Below, one piece after another: positions 45,700 through 54,415 of a stretch of DNA of 64,000 bases. Made by a program: the position numbers and the translations under genes. The notes below the pieces were generated by a model that worked only from the letters and a program-made list of their open reading frames with translations, searched no databases and had not been told where the DNA came from. Position 1 is the stretch's first letter, and each line of letters starts with the position of its first letter. The DNA is from Marinoscillum sp. (GTDB lineage: Bacteria > Bacteroidota > Bacteroidia > Cytophagales > Cyclobacteriaceae), in assembly GCA_024305105.1 (NCBI GenBank), contig JAMWZA010000010.1:1-64000 (forward strand). The letters are read 5' to 3'.

Positions 45700-47040
45700 T
45701 TAGTTATTCGCTAGAGAATTGTTCTTTCTGGTCTGAACATTACTCACTACCCATTCTCCAACTTTCTCTCCCTGGTCCACACCATGTTTTATTGCCATCA
45801 TGTAATGGATTCCTCCATACAATCGGCTAATAGCTGCTTCTTCACTCGCCTGCATAAACGATTCAAACTCGCGAGTTGGCAAACCGTATTCGTTTTCAGT
45901 GGTATCTGAAAATGCAAAACCATCACCCATAAGGTCGGTAAGTGTAACCGCAGCAGCTCTGGAGATAACACTGTGACCACTGGTGTATTCTGGAAACGGA
46001 GGTGTCTGAAGCAACGGCACCCATTCCTCATCCATGTATTGGTTGATGAGTGTCTCTGGTCGAATCACAATACTTCTCCATTTTTCATCCCAGCAACTAA
46101 TAAATCCATCAAACAAGGCAATACTCGTTCGGGTAAATGCTTCTACCGTTTCCGTAAAATCACTCCCTGCTGCTCTGGTAGCAATCGCTGCAATACCCAT
46201 CCAGTGGCCTCCAGGAGTAATTTTCTTTGTTGCAAACATGGCATGACCTCTATGATGAGAAACATATGGATTACAATCCCAGAATTTAGCGATTTCCTTT
46301 TTATTGTCATCCATTCCGCCACCCTCTTCATAGACCTGAACCAATTGGCCGTAAAACTCACTTTGCTCATCCATGCTGAGTTCTAAAGGTGGTGGTGGTG
46401 GAAACTGTCCGGCCGAATCCAGTACCATCGGTCTGATTTTCATCCAATGCGGCTCGATTCCCTCCATGTAATCTGGAGGTGTCGGCTTCCATAAAAACTT
46501 CTCATTCCTCACCGTGTACTTTGGAAAAGTACGTGTCTGCTTGTAATTGTCTTTATCTGCCCATGCCAGGACATGATCTGCTACCAACTCACCATACGCA
46601 ATGGACTGCTCCTTAACTGCTTGAGGAAGTCCATTCTCTTCCAGCTTCTGATATAAATTGTTTCTAAACTCTTCGATCTTATCCTCAGAAAAGATCAGTG
46701 TTTGGCCAATTTTCATGAACGCATGAAGGCTAGCTAATTCTGGATTAATAGATGGATCGGTAGGCGCTGGAGGCGAGGTAAACCCATTTAATTGTCCTCC
46801 AAGTGACTTCAGGGTATCTGATTTAAAGGCCGCAAGCACCTCAAATGCCGCGATATTTGGATATACATAGACCCTACTCGCCACAGGAGGTGAGAAAATA
46901 TCGTAAACGATCACGTCTGTCAACTGCTTTACTGCACCCTGATACGTCTCAGGGTCATTCAGAATGGATTTGTAGGCTGTATTTTCCTGACAGCCAAAAC
47001 AGACCCCGGCTAAGAAAACAATTAAAAAATACTTCTTCAT
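45700..47040 (-). CDS. Vanadium haloperoxidase / PAP2-like lipoprotein
   Basis: A 446-residue lipoprotein (C-F-G-C, Cys17). The C-terminal half has the vanadate/phosphate pocket of the PAP2-haloperoxidase superfamily: K-W-R-S-I-V-I-R-P-E-T-L, P-P-F-P-E-Y-T-S-G-H-S and S-R-L-Y-G-G-I-H-Y. The spacing and length fit the vanadium-dependent haloperoxidase-related group of Bacteroidota; whether it oxidises halide or acts as an acid phosphatase cannot be decided here. It is first in a run with trehalase and mobA. Confidence 0.85.
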   Translation of the reverse strand: MKKYFLIVFLAGVCFGCQENTAYKSILNDPETYQGAVKQLTDVIVYDIFSPPVASRVYVYPNIAAFEVLAAFKSDTLKSLGGQLNGFTSPPAPTDPSINPELASLHAFMKIGQTLIFSEDKIEEFRNNLYQKLEENGLPQAVKEQSIAYGELVADHVLAWADKDNYKQTRTFPKYTVRNEKFLWKPTPPDYMEGIEPHWMKIRPMVLDSAGQFPPPPPLELSMDEQSEFYGQLVQVYEEGGGMDDNKKEIAKFWDCNPYVSHHRGHAMFATKKITPGGHWMGIAAIATRAAGSDFTETVEAFTRTSIALFDGFISCWDEKWRSIVIRPETLINQYMDEEWVPLLQTPPFPEYTSGHSVISRAAAVTLTDLMGDGFAFSDTTENEYGLPTREFESFMQASEEAAISRLYGGIHYMMAIKHGVDQGEKVGEWVVSNVQTRKNNSLANN

Positions 47041-47210
47041 ACATTAAGATTGAGATTTCACGGCAAAGTTAACCAACAGAATGAACAATTCTTAATCTCT
47101 ATAAATTCCTAAAAAATACCTTTTTTGTGCAATTCAATTACCCCTTTTCTGGTATTTACTTTGGCATAAACCTCCTCTACCTTTGATCTATCAATCAAAC
47201 TTATAGCATC

Positions 47211-47291
47211 ATGTTAGTTACTATTTTAGGAATTATTCTATTGGGTACTATTTCATTATTGGAGAAGTACTGGTTAAGCACGAATTCATAA
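47211..47291 (+). CDS. 26-residue putative membrane peptide
   Basis: A short frame, ATG to TAA, encoding M-L-V-T-I-L-G-I-I-L-L-G-T-I-S-L-L-E-K-Y-W and a short polar tail. One hydrophobic helix of about 17 residues is followed by a charged E-K pair and aromatics, the usual form of a single-pass small membrane protein. It is followed 20 bp later by a long hairpin with a T-rich end on the same strand, so it could be a complete small transcription unit. It could be a small regulator of an enzyme complex or a type I toxin-like peptide. The coding potential is uncertain at this length. Confidence 0.4.
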   Translation: MLVTILGIILLGTISLLEKYWLSTNS

Positions 47292-47311
47292 GCTATCCAT
47301 CATATATCACA

Positions 47312-47378
47312 AAAAGCCATCGGCCTGATCGCCTCTTCATACTGTTAGCATTACCAAAGGATCGGACTGATGGCTTTT
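47312..47378. terminator. Long imperfect hairpin between small ORF and pruA
   Basis: Arms AAAAGCCATC and GATGGCTTTT pair perfectly at the base, and the stem extends to about 19 bp with three weak positions; the loop is about 29 bases. A/T runs at both ends allow termination on both strands, serving pruA (minus) and the small ORF (plus). Confidence 0.6.
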
Positions 47379-47399
47379 GTTACTTCTTCAAATAAGGGC

Positions 47400-49031
47400 T
47401 TAATCCTTATCTAAAAAAGGATATCGATAATTTTTAGGTGGTACGAAAGTTTCCTTAATCGTACGTGCGCTTACCCATCTCAACAAGTTCATTGACGCGC
47501 CAGCTTTATCATTTGTACCAGAACCTCTGGCTCCTCCAAATGGCTGCTGCCCAACAACCGCACCGGTCGGTTTGTCATTAATGTAGAAGTTTCCAGCACT
47601 GTTTCTCAGTCTTCTTGCTGCCAATTCGATCGCCTCACGATCTCTGGAGAAAATAGCACCTGTCAGCGCATATGGAGACGTTTCATCTACTAACTCTAAC
47701 GTAGCCTCAAAATCCTTCGGCTCATAAACGTAAATGGTCAACACAGGACCGAAAATCTCTTCGCACATGGTGGTGTACTTCGGATCTTTTGCCAGCAATA
47801 CCGTCGGTTCGATAAAATATCCAACCGAATCGTCGTAGTTACCACCGAACAGGACTTCTACATTACTGTCTTTCTTGGCCTGATCAATGTAGGCAGCAAT
47901 CTTATCAAAGGCTTTTTTATCAATCACCGCATTAACAAAGTTGGTGAAATCCTCTGGAGTGCCCATGCTGATTTCGCTAAGGGCCGCACCCATATGGTCT
48001 TTCACATCTGACCAGATATTTGATGGAATGTACGCCCTGGAAGCTGCACTACACTTCTGTCCCTGAAACTCAAAAGCACCACGAACCAACCCTGTGGCCA
48101 CTTCCTGTGGATGAGCAGATTCGTGAGCCACTACAAAATCCTTCCCCCCAGTCTCTCCTACAATTCTTGGATAAGATCTGTAGAGATCAATGTTTTCTCC
48201 AATGGTTTTCCAAAGGTGTTTGAACACACCTGTACTCCCTGTGAAATGCAAACCGGCAAAGTCCTTGTGTTTGAAGACCACATCTCCGGCAACCGGACCA
48301 TCCACAAAAATCAGGTTAATGACTCCATCTGGCAACCCCGCCTCTTTGAACACTTCCATGATCACCTGAGCAGAGTATACTTGTGTATAGCTCGGTTTCC
48401 ATATCACTGTATTCCCCATCAATGCAGGTGCTGCAGGCAAGTTTCCAGCTATTGCCGTGAAATTAAAAGGCGTAATCGCAAACACAAACCCTTCCAACGG
48501 ACGGTATTCCAGTCTATTCCAGATTCCAGGGGCTGACTCTGGCTGCTCCATGTAGATGTCCTGCATGTAAGCAGCATTGAAACGAAGGAAGTCTATGAAT
48601 TCACAAGCCGCATCGATTTCAGCCTGAAATGCATTTTTTGATTGAGAAAGCATGGTCGCAGCATTGATTTTCGCACGGTAAGGACCAGCAATCAAATCCG
48701 CCGCTTTCAAGAAAATACTCGCCCGATGTTCCCAGGCCATGTCTTCCCAGGACTGCTTGGCAGCCATAGCCGCATCTATAGCCTGTTGCACATGGGAGGC
48801 ATCTCCTTCATGGAATTGACCCAATGAATGCTGGTGGTCATAAGGTGGCGACATCTTGATCGTCTTACCTGTTTTTACCTCTTTTCCACCGATGAACATC
48901 GGAATATCAATTTCCACTTTTCTGGCCGATGCTACAGCATCTTTGAGTTCCTCGCGCTCTGCTGTACCAGGAGCGTATGTCAGTACCGGCTCGTTAGTTG
49001 GTGCCGGGATATAGTAATTTCCTTTAGGCAT
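47400..49031 (-). CDS. pruA: L-glutamate gamma-semialdehyde (P5C) dehydrogenase
   Basis: A 543-residue aldehyde dehydrogenase of the 1-pyrroline-5-carboxylate dehydrogenase branch, which oxidises glutamate semialdehyde to glutamate in proline degradation. Features: F-A-I-T-P-F-N-F-T-A-I, G-E-T-G-G-K-D-F, catalytic Cys327 in G-Q-K-C-S-A-A-S-R, and the C-terminal P-F-G-G-A-R-G-S-G-T-N-D-K-A-G. The length (about 540) matches stand-alone PruA, without a fused proline dehydrogenase domain. No putA/prodh gene is adjacent. Confidence 0.95.
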   Translation of the reverse strand: MPKGNYYIPAPTNEPVLTYAPGTAEREELKDAVASARKVEIDIPMFIGGKEVKTGKTIKMSPPYDHQHSLGQFHEGDASHVQQAIDAAMAAKQSWEDMAWEHRASIFLKAADLIAGPYRAKINAATMLSQSKNAFQAEIDAACEFIDFLRFNAAYMQDIYMEQPESAPGIWNRLEYRPLEGFVFAITPFNFTAIAGNLPAAPALMGNTVIWKPSYTQVYSAQVIMEVFKEAGLPDGVINLIFVDGPVAGDVVFKHKDFAGLHFTGSTGVFKHLWKTIGENIDLYRSYPRIVGETGGKDFVVAHESAHPQEVATGLVRGAFEFQGQKCSAASRAYIPSNIWSDVKDHMGAALSEISMGTPEDFTNFVNAVIDKKAFDKIAAYIDQAKKDSNVEVLFGGNYDDSVGYFIEPTVLLAKDPKYTTMCEEIFGPVLTIYVYEPKDFEATLELVDETSPYALTGAIFSRDREAIELAARRLRNSAGNFYINDKPTGAVVGQQPFGGARGSGTNDKAGASMNLLRWVSARTIKETFVPPKNYRYPFLDKD

Positions 49032-49083
49032 AGTATGTCGTCGTTTATTTAGGTCAACAAAACTATAAAAGCGATTGTTCTTT

Positions 49084-49776
49084 TCAGAGCAAAGTCATCA
49101 ATTCCGACAGACTTTTAATCTCTAGCTCACATTCTGATTTGATTCGTCCGGTGGGATTGTAAAGAAGTGGTGTTATGCCGGCATTTTGGGCTCCGAGTAT
49201 ATCTGTCTTAGGGTTATCACCAATCATGAGAGACGCTTCTTTAGTCACTCCCAAAACCTCAAGTGCATGCTCAAAAATCTCTGGACTCGGTTTTTTCACT
49301 CCAATGGTCTCGGATGTAAAAACCTGCTCAAAATAGCCGTTCAGTCCACTTGCCTTTAGTTTGATTTCCTGCACATCATCAAACCCATTGGTAATAATGC
49401 TCATTCGGTATTTACTGGCGAGATAGTTTAGTGTCATCTTGGTTTCCGGCATTACTACCGATTGCCTCGGACAGTGTTCCAGAAAATAATCGCTCATTTC
49501 CAACGCCTGGGAGTGATCTGAACCGCCACAGTTTTTGAGAACGAGCTTGAATCGCTCATTTCGAATGTCCTCTTTGGTGATGCGTCCCTGGTTGTAATCA
49601 TGCCACAAGCCATCATTGGTTTTAAAATAGATTTCTAAAAATCGCTCATGACCGTGCCTGATCACTTGACCCAATTCAAAATGGAGATACAAATCCATCA
49701 GCACTTTGCGCGCATTGGTCTCATAATCCCACAGCGTATGGTCCAAATCAAAAAAGAGGTAAGAAAATCGTCTCAA
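49084..49776 (-). CDS. YjjG-type HAD nucleotidase
   Basis: A 230-residue HAD hydrolase. Motif I is F-F-D-L-D-H-T-L-W-D-Y, followed by a helical cap, motif II I-I-T-N-G, the Lys in G-V-K-K-P-S-P-E-I-F and motif III I-G-D-N-P-K-T-D. This fits the YjjG family of noncanonical pyrimidine nucleotidases, which hydrolyse odd dNMP/NMP. Its ATG overlaps the upstream regulator stop by 4 bp. Confidence 0.9.
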   Translation of the reverse strand: MRRFSYLFFDLDHTLWDYETNARKVLMDLYLHFELGQVIRHGHERFLEIYFKTNDGLWHDYNQGRITKEDIRNERFKLVLKNCGGSDHSQALEMSDYFLEHCPRQSVVMPETKMTLNYLASKYRMSIITNGFDDVQEIKLKASGLNGYFEQVFTSETIGVKKPSPEIFEHALEVLGVTKEASLMIGDNPKTDILGAQNAGITPLLYNPTGRIKSECELEIKSLSELMTLL

Positions 49777-50156
49777 GAGCGGTAACCTTTGGTTGCGAGT
49801 TTGTTGGCAGCAAGCTCACGGTTGGAGTTCATCACATTGCAGATTTCCTGATCTTTTTGCAGCTGAATGTCTTTGTTCAAAAACTCAAAAATCTGAGCCA
49901 CCATGTCGTAAACTTCATCTTTGATGCTGTAAAAAATCCATTGATCTTTCTTGGTCGCATTGACCAATCCCGAATTTTTCAAGTACGTGATGTGGCGTGA
50001 CGTTTTTGTCTGTGTGTAATCCAATATGGATTCCAAATCCGAAACAGCCAGCTCGTCATTTTTGTACAGCAAATGGATGATTCGCACCCTTGACTCATCG
50101 CCAAAAGATTTGAAAATTTGGGTCCCGTAGTTTAAACTAAAGTTTTTAAGACGCAT
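49773..50156 (-). CDS. ArsR-family winged-helix regulator
   Basis: A 127-residue DNA-binding protein with an ArsR-type winged helix (F-G-D-E-S-R-V-R-I-I-H-L-L ... T-S-R-H-I-T-Y-L-K-N-S-G-L-V). No metal-binding Cys pair is seen in the recognition helix; the only cysteine is in the C-terminal tail. It is coupled to the HAD nucleotidase (4-bp overlap), a common pairing in Bacteroidota. The ligand is unknown. Confidence 0.88.
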   Translation of the reverse strand: MRLKNFSLNYGTQIFKSFGDESRVRIIHLLYKNDELAVSDLESILDYTQTKTSRHITYLKNSGLVNATKKDQWIFYSIKDEVYDMVAQIFEFLNKDIQLQKDQEICNVMNSNRELAANKLATKGYRS

Positions 50157-50291
50157 AGTTGAATTGGCTAGTCCGATTTCGTGATTAACTTTGAGCTTAG
50201 ATACAGACGTTAAAAAACGTTAGGAAGTCTAAATTTATGAAAACTTTTTACCTTTCTTACGTCTTATTCTTATACGGAAGAAAATATCAGC

Positions 50292-50915
50292 TTGATCAGA
50301 AAGATTCTTTACATAAGTCTATTAATTGCCGGATGTCTGGCGAGTGCGCAGGAAGTAACCACTTCCAATGACAAGCGCATTGTGCAATTAACTGGAGTTA
50401 TTTTCACTCCTGATAGCACCTCTGTGATTCCGGGGGTGCACGTCTACGTGCCAAAGGCTGGCCGGGGAACCACTACCAATCCGTACGGCTACTTTTCAAT
50501 GCCTGTGCTGGAAGGAGATAGTGTGGTCTTTAGCTCGGTCGGATTCAAACGGCAGTTTTACATCGTGCCTGAGCACAAAGAAGACAATAGCCTAAAGTTG
50601 ATTTTCACCATGGAAGAAGATGTCACCTTCCTGAGTGAGGTAGAAGTCTTCCCTTACCCTACTGAAGAAATGTTTAAGGCCGCTCTCCTATCTATGGAGC
50701 TGCCGAACCAAAGAAACTACAACAATCTGAACGAGTGGGTGAGTGCGGATTACATGCGCAGTTCATACATGAACATGACTCCTGATGTGGCCAGCAGACG
50801 ATACTACGAACAGATGCGTGGACGACAGTATCAGGATCAATACATGCAGCCGGCAAACAATCTCCTGAACCCTTATGCGTGGGCCAGCTTTATCAAAAGC
50901 CTGAAGAAGAAATAA
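50292..50915 (+). CDS. Secreted carboxypeptidase-regulatory-like domain protein
   Basis: A 207-residue protein with a TTG start; no in-frame ATG lies near, and the first 19 residues form a signal peptide ending A-S-A-Q. Residues about 30-115 form a CarboxypepD_reg-like beta sandwich (G-V-H-V-Y-V-P-K-A-G-R-G-T-T-T-N-P-Y-G-Y-F), as found at the N-terminus of TonB-dependent receptors. Here, however, no plug or barrel follows; the rest is a Met/Tyr/Asn-rich tail. A stand-alone periplasmic domain of this kind is common in the phylum and of unknown role. Confidence 0.82.
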   Translation: MIRKILYISLLIAGCLASAQEVTTSNDKRIVQLTGVIFTPDSTSVIPGVHVYVPKAGRGTTTNPYGYFSMPVLEGDSVVFSSVGFKRQFYIVPEHKEDNSLKLIFTMEEDVTFLSEVEVFPYPTEEMFKAALLSMELPNQRNYNNLNEWVSADYMRSSYMNMTPDVASRRYYEQMRGRQYQDQYMQPANNLLNPYAWASFIKSLKKK

Positions 50916-50939
50916 AAAACCCTGACCATTCAGTCAGGG
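50914..50939. terminator. Bidirectional terminator-like hairpin
   Basis: A 7-bp perfect stem CCCTGAC/GTCAGGG (50920-50926 with 50933-50939) and 6-base loop. An A-run in front gives a T-run on the minus strand, so it is a good terminator for the minus-strand dipeptidase transcript and a weaker one for the plus-strand gene. Confidence 0.7.
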
Positions 50940-50992
50940 CTTATATCATCTTAAATTTTTGTAGTTCTGAAATAATCTATATTAGTCGTCAT

Positions 50993-51155
50993 TCCCTGAA
51001 TGCGATTAACTCGGTCAGATTTACTCGGTCAAAATCTACACAATCATCAAGCATTCTAAGGGAATCTCATGACACTAATTCCTACTTCATAAAGCTCCCT
51101 TAGAATTATCACATTGCACTCATGAATTTAATAACTCAGGCAAATGATTCAGGGA
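50993..51155. repeat. Nested inverted repeats, possible miniature element
   Basis: Outer arms 50993-51001 and 51147-51155 are perfect 9-bp complements; inner arms 51053-51063 and 51096-51106 are perfect 11-bp complements. Between them lies a direct repeat of ACTCGGTCA. The 163-bp unit has no ORF. It could be a MITE or a structured RNA. Confidence 0.5.
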
Positions 51156-51178
51156 GTGAAAATCATAGTAATTTGTGA

Positions 51179-52438
51179 TCAAAGTTCCTGAAGCTTCTCA
51201 GCTGTGGCAATCACCTCATTCCAAACTCGGAAGGTATTTTTATAACAAATCTTCGCTATGTCTTCTTCTGTATACCCTCTCTTTAATAATTCGGCAATCA
51301 CATTTGGATACATGGATACATCCTTGAGACCCACAGGCAAACTATTTCCCACGCCATCAAAATCAGAACCAAACGCTACATAATCGATACCTGCCAGCTC
51401 TACTACCCGGTCGATGTGATCCGCTACAATCGGCACATCAGCAAAAATTTCATTCTCATCGGCATATTTTTGCGCATACGCTTCATAAGCTGAGTCGCTA
51501 CGAGACAAACCCGTCTCTGCACGATAGTTGGTCATTACAGAATCCATCTCATCAAACTTGTCCCTGGACGCTTTAGATAAGAAGGTCGAACCAAAGTTGA
51601 TGTGTATAACACCACCATTTGCAGCCAAATCTTTGATCATCTGGTCCGACATGTTTCGGTGGAACCCCGGAGTGAAATAACGACAAGAAGAATGTGAAGC
51701 AATAACAGGTGCCTTACTCAATGCCAATGCATCATAGAATGCACTATCCGTAACGTGCGAGATGTCTACCATGATCCCGTACTTGTTCATCTCAGCAATC
51801 ACCTGCTCCCCAAAGGGACTCACGCCATTCCACGTGTAGGTCGTATCATAAGATGAATCGCTTATTTGATTGTCCTTGGAGTGGGTAAGCGTGATGTACC
51901 GAATACCACGCTCAAAAAAGTATTTCACATTGGCCAGATCATCTTCAATAGGCGCTCCATTTTCCATACCCATCGGTAAAGAAATCAACCCTTTGTTAAA
52001 GTTTTCTTCAATTTCTGCAGGAGTGTTCGCGGCAGCAAATTTGTCTGGAAAAGCCGTGGTAACGTCCATGGTCATGGTAATGAGTGAATCAGCAAATTCC
52101 TTGGCTCCACCATCGAAATAATAAGAAGATGGAATGTAAATGGACATAAAAGGAGCATCCAATCCTCCGGCCTTCGACTTTGGGTAATCAAAGTTACCTT
52201 CCGTTTCCACGGAAACATCCTCCACTTCTTTTCTCAGCATAAACCCTTTCACTTCCATTCGATAGGGAAGATCCACATGACCATCTACGATAATGTACTG
52301 ATCCGCCAACTCCTTGGCATAGGCCTGGATTTGCTCCTCACTCATGGTAGAGATGTCCTTAGGAGCTTCCTCCTTTTTGGTAGGACTACATGCTGCGAGC
52401 ACAGCCAAAATCAAACTGAAACTGAAGAGTTTTTGCAT
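51179..52438 (-). CDS. Membrane dipeptidase (M19) lipoprotein
   Basis: The start is the ATG at 52438 (419 residues); a TTG 21 bp upstream is less likely. The lipobox is L-A-A-C. Peptidase family M19 features: metal-binding H-x-D in D-G-H-V-D-L-P, a Glu in M-G-M-E-N-G, the H-S-S-C-R block and a second His in D-I-S-H-V-T-D, then G-S-D-F-D-G-V-G. M19 zinc enzymes cleave dipeptides, including some with D-residues. It is predicted to be anchored outside the inner membrane. It is transcribed after a lipoprotein gene (25-bp gap), possibly as one unit. Confidence 0.93.
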   Translation of the reverse strand: MQKLFSFSLILAVLAACSPTKKEEAPKDISTMSEEQIQAYAKELADQYIIVDGHVDLPYRMEVKGFMLRKEVEDVSVETEGNFDYPKSKAGGLDAPFMSIYIPSSYYFDGGAKEFADSLITMTMDVTTAFPDKFAAANTPAEIEENFNKGLISLPMGMENGAPIEDDLANVKYFFERGIRYITLTHSKDNQISDSSYDTTYTWNGVSPFGEQVIAEMNKYGIMVDISHVTDSAFYDALALSKAPVIASHSSCRYFTPGFHRNMSDQMIKDLAANGGVIHINFGSTFLSKASRDKFDEMDSVMTNYRAETGLSRSDSAYEAYAQKYADENEIFADVPIVADHIDRVVELAGIDYVAFGSDFDGVGNSLPVGLKDVSMYPNVIAELLKRGYTEEDIAKICYKNTFRVWNEVIATAEKLQEL

Positions 52439-52463
52439 AATGATTGGTGTATTTTTCAAGTTG

Positions 52464-53396
52464 CTATTGTTCTATTTTAATGTCAAAAGTAATCTGCCGT
52501 TCCGATTTACTATCACCTATAATGTTAGTGATTTTTATCAATGCTACACGACCGCCTCTCTCGCTGTTATCAAGACGAAGAGAAATGATTTGGCCTTTGT
52601 AAAGTCCAGATAAGGCAGTAACGCTAGCGCCAGAAAAGAGGTCTACCAACTGCTGGGCTGTCACTACCTCATCAAAGTCCACTGATGCCGGATCCAGCTC
52701 AATGAATTGTGTATTGTTTATTTCCAGGAACGGCCAGTCAAAACTCAAATTGTGATTCCAAATAGTATCCGCGTCAGCGTCACCAGGCGAACTCATGATG
52801 TAACCTGCCTGTCGATCGTAGGCCACGATGAAATCAACTCTTTTTTGATTGTTCAAGTCTGATTTGACGTTCAATGGGAAGTAGGCGACACTATCCATTA
52901 CATTGTAAAGATTTCCTTCAAATTGTTGATTGTAAGGAGAAACCACTCGCTGACTGTCCACCCTGATTGGCGACTCATTTACCAGTAGCGAAAAAGTAGA
53001 TTCAATAGATGCGCCAAGTGTATCTGACAGGCTGAACACAAAACCTAAGGAATCTCCTGCAAATGTAAAGTCGATCAGCAACTCAAATTCCGACATGGAA
53101 TAAGCGGTAACCAAAGTATCTGGCTGGTACGTATCGATGCTTACCTGATCTTCATCCAATGAATAGCTCGCGGTGAACGACTCAATGCCCGCTCCGGCAG
53201 AAACCTCGGCTGATATTTTCAATGTATCGCCAACATCCGCGGTAAGTTGATCAGGGTTTTCCATTCCATTAACCGTAAAGGTGATGATTGGCTCCTCTGG
53301 TACTGGCTCCTCTCCAGAGCCCGACTCTTTTTTACACCCTACAAAAAGGACTAAAGCGGCTAAAGCAGCCGAAACCAGAAGGTTAGATTGGTTCAT
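52464..53396 (-). CDS. Unknown lipoprotein, paralogue of the one at 57937
   Basis: A 310-residue lipoprotein (V-G-C-K-K, Cys21) with a short Glu/Pro linker, an Ig-like beta domain about 35-140, and a C-terminal domain about 160-310. Its layout and several positions (a V-D-F-x-x-x-Y-D/T core, an F-D-E or F-A-E segment before a W/L-V-D-x-F stretch, a GG-x-x-x-x-L-I/V end) match the 325-residue lipoprotein at 57937-58914. The pair is probably an old duplication. No function is recognised; Bacteroidota have many such surface lipoproteins. Confidence 0.75.
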   Translation of the reverse strand: MNQSNLLVSAALAALVLFVGCKKESGSGEEPVPEEPIITFTVNGMENPDQLTADVGDTLKISAEVSAGAGIESFTASYSLDEDQVSIDTYQPDTLVTAYSMSEFELLIDFTFAGDSLGFVFSLSDTLGASIESTFSLLVNESPIRVDSQRVVSPYNQQFEGNLYNVMDSVAYFPLNVKSDLNNQKRVDFIVAYDRQAGYIMSSPGDADADTIWNHNLSFDWPFLEINNTQFIELDPASVDFDEVVTAQQLVDLFSGASVTALSGLYKGQIISLRLDNSERGGRVALIKITNIIGDSKSERQITFDIKIEQ

Positions 53397-53584
53397 GAAC
53401 TGAGATTTTAGATTTACCCTAACACAGCAAGTTTTTTTTAACTGCCTCCGGGAAGATTATGCGTGCACATAATTTGGGTTAAAAGTACATACAGTGAAGG
53501 GGAAATAAAAAAGTGGGCAACAATGAGTTATAGGATATTTTATTAGTTTAGCTACAGTTATTCACTAACCTAACTTTAACTATA

Positions 53585-54415
53585 ATGGAAAAACTAATCA
53601 ATCTGTCTTTGATAATTACCGCGATCATAAGTATCCAGCCATCGCTAGCACAAATACAGTATCCAAACCAGGAAACCTCAAGTTACTCTTCTACCTATAA
53701 ATCTCCCAACTTCACCTACCTGATGTGGGACAGAAACGATGAGGGAGATGGTGCATTCACTAGCGAGGTACGGCCAATGTTTTTCTACTGGGACGCCGAT
53801 GACAGTCGATTTAATTACTTGATCGATACGGGAAATATGCCTTACTTAAATGCCAGTTTTAATAAAATAGGTATCGGAACTACTGACCCTGATGCATCAG
53901 TACATATCTATTCGAATACCTCTGGACAATTTCCTGAAATAAAGCTTGGTTACACAACTACGTTTGATGCTGAATGGACAATAAGATCTACGATCGCTTT
54001 AAATTTTAGTTATAATGGTGTTGATAGGTTTAGAATGTATCATAATGGCACTACCGAAAATTTTGGAGGGTTCATGGCTGAGGAGTTTCGAACACATGGC
54101 AGTAATTTTAAAGTAACTCAAAACGGCTATCTATACGCTCGTCAGATAGAAGTTCAGGCCACGGGAAGTTTTCCAGACTATGTTTTTGATGAGGACTATG
54201 AACTTAGAAGTCTGGATGATGTAAATGACTACATCCAGCAAAATCATCATTTACCTGATGTCCCTTCAGCTAAAGAAGTAAAAGAAAATGGTCATAACCT
54301 TGGAGAAATGGATAAAGTCTTACTAAGGAAAATTGAGGAGTTGACACTTTACATATTGGAGCTTAAGGAGAAAAATGAAGAGTTGGAAAGTAGATTAATA
54401 AAATTAGAGGAATGA
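53585..54415 (+). CDS. Exported fibre-like protein with coiled-coil end
   Basis: A 276-residue protein with a signal peptide (ending S-L-A-Q). The C-terminal 80 residues follow a motif common in Bacteroidota fibre-like and endosialidase-chaperone-like proteins: P-D-Y-V-F-D-E-D-Y, L-R-S-L-D-D-V, H-L-P-D-V-P-S-A-K-E-V, G-x-x-L-G-E-M, then a heptad coiled coil L-R-K-I-E-E-L-T-L-Y. The full autoproteolytic S74 peptidase domain is not visible. The gene overlaps the next by 4 bp. It is probably a secreted or surface protein of unknown role. Confidence 0.75.
   Translation: MEKLINLSLIITAIISIQPSLAQIQYPNQETSSYSSTYKSPNFTYLMWDRNDEGDGAFTSEVRPMFFYWDADDSRFNYLIDTGNMPYLNASFNKIGIGTTDPDASVHIYSNTSGQFPEIKLGYTTTFDAEWTIRSTIALNFSYNGVDRFRMYHNGTTENFGGFMAEEFRTHGSNFKVTQNGYLYARQIEVQATGSFPDYVFDEDYELRSLDDVNDYIQQNHHLPDVPSAKEVKENGHNLGEMDKVLLRKIEELTLYILELKEKNEELESRLIKLEE

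Larger units (their letters stand above)
47041..47399. other. Intergenic region holding a small ORF and a long hairpin
   Basis: This lies between the divergently placed haloperoxidase-like gene (its upstream side) and the pruA 3' end. Apart from the 26-codon ORF at 47211 and the hairpin at 47312-47378, I see only AT-rich promoter-like sequence around 47105-47165. Confidence 0.6.

Noticed and set aside
45973-46386. 137-codon frame antisense to the haloperoxidase-like gene
   Set aside because: It overlaps the conserved active-site region of a recognised protein family on the other strand and has no recognisable features.
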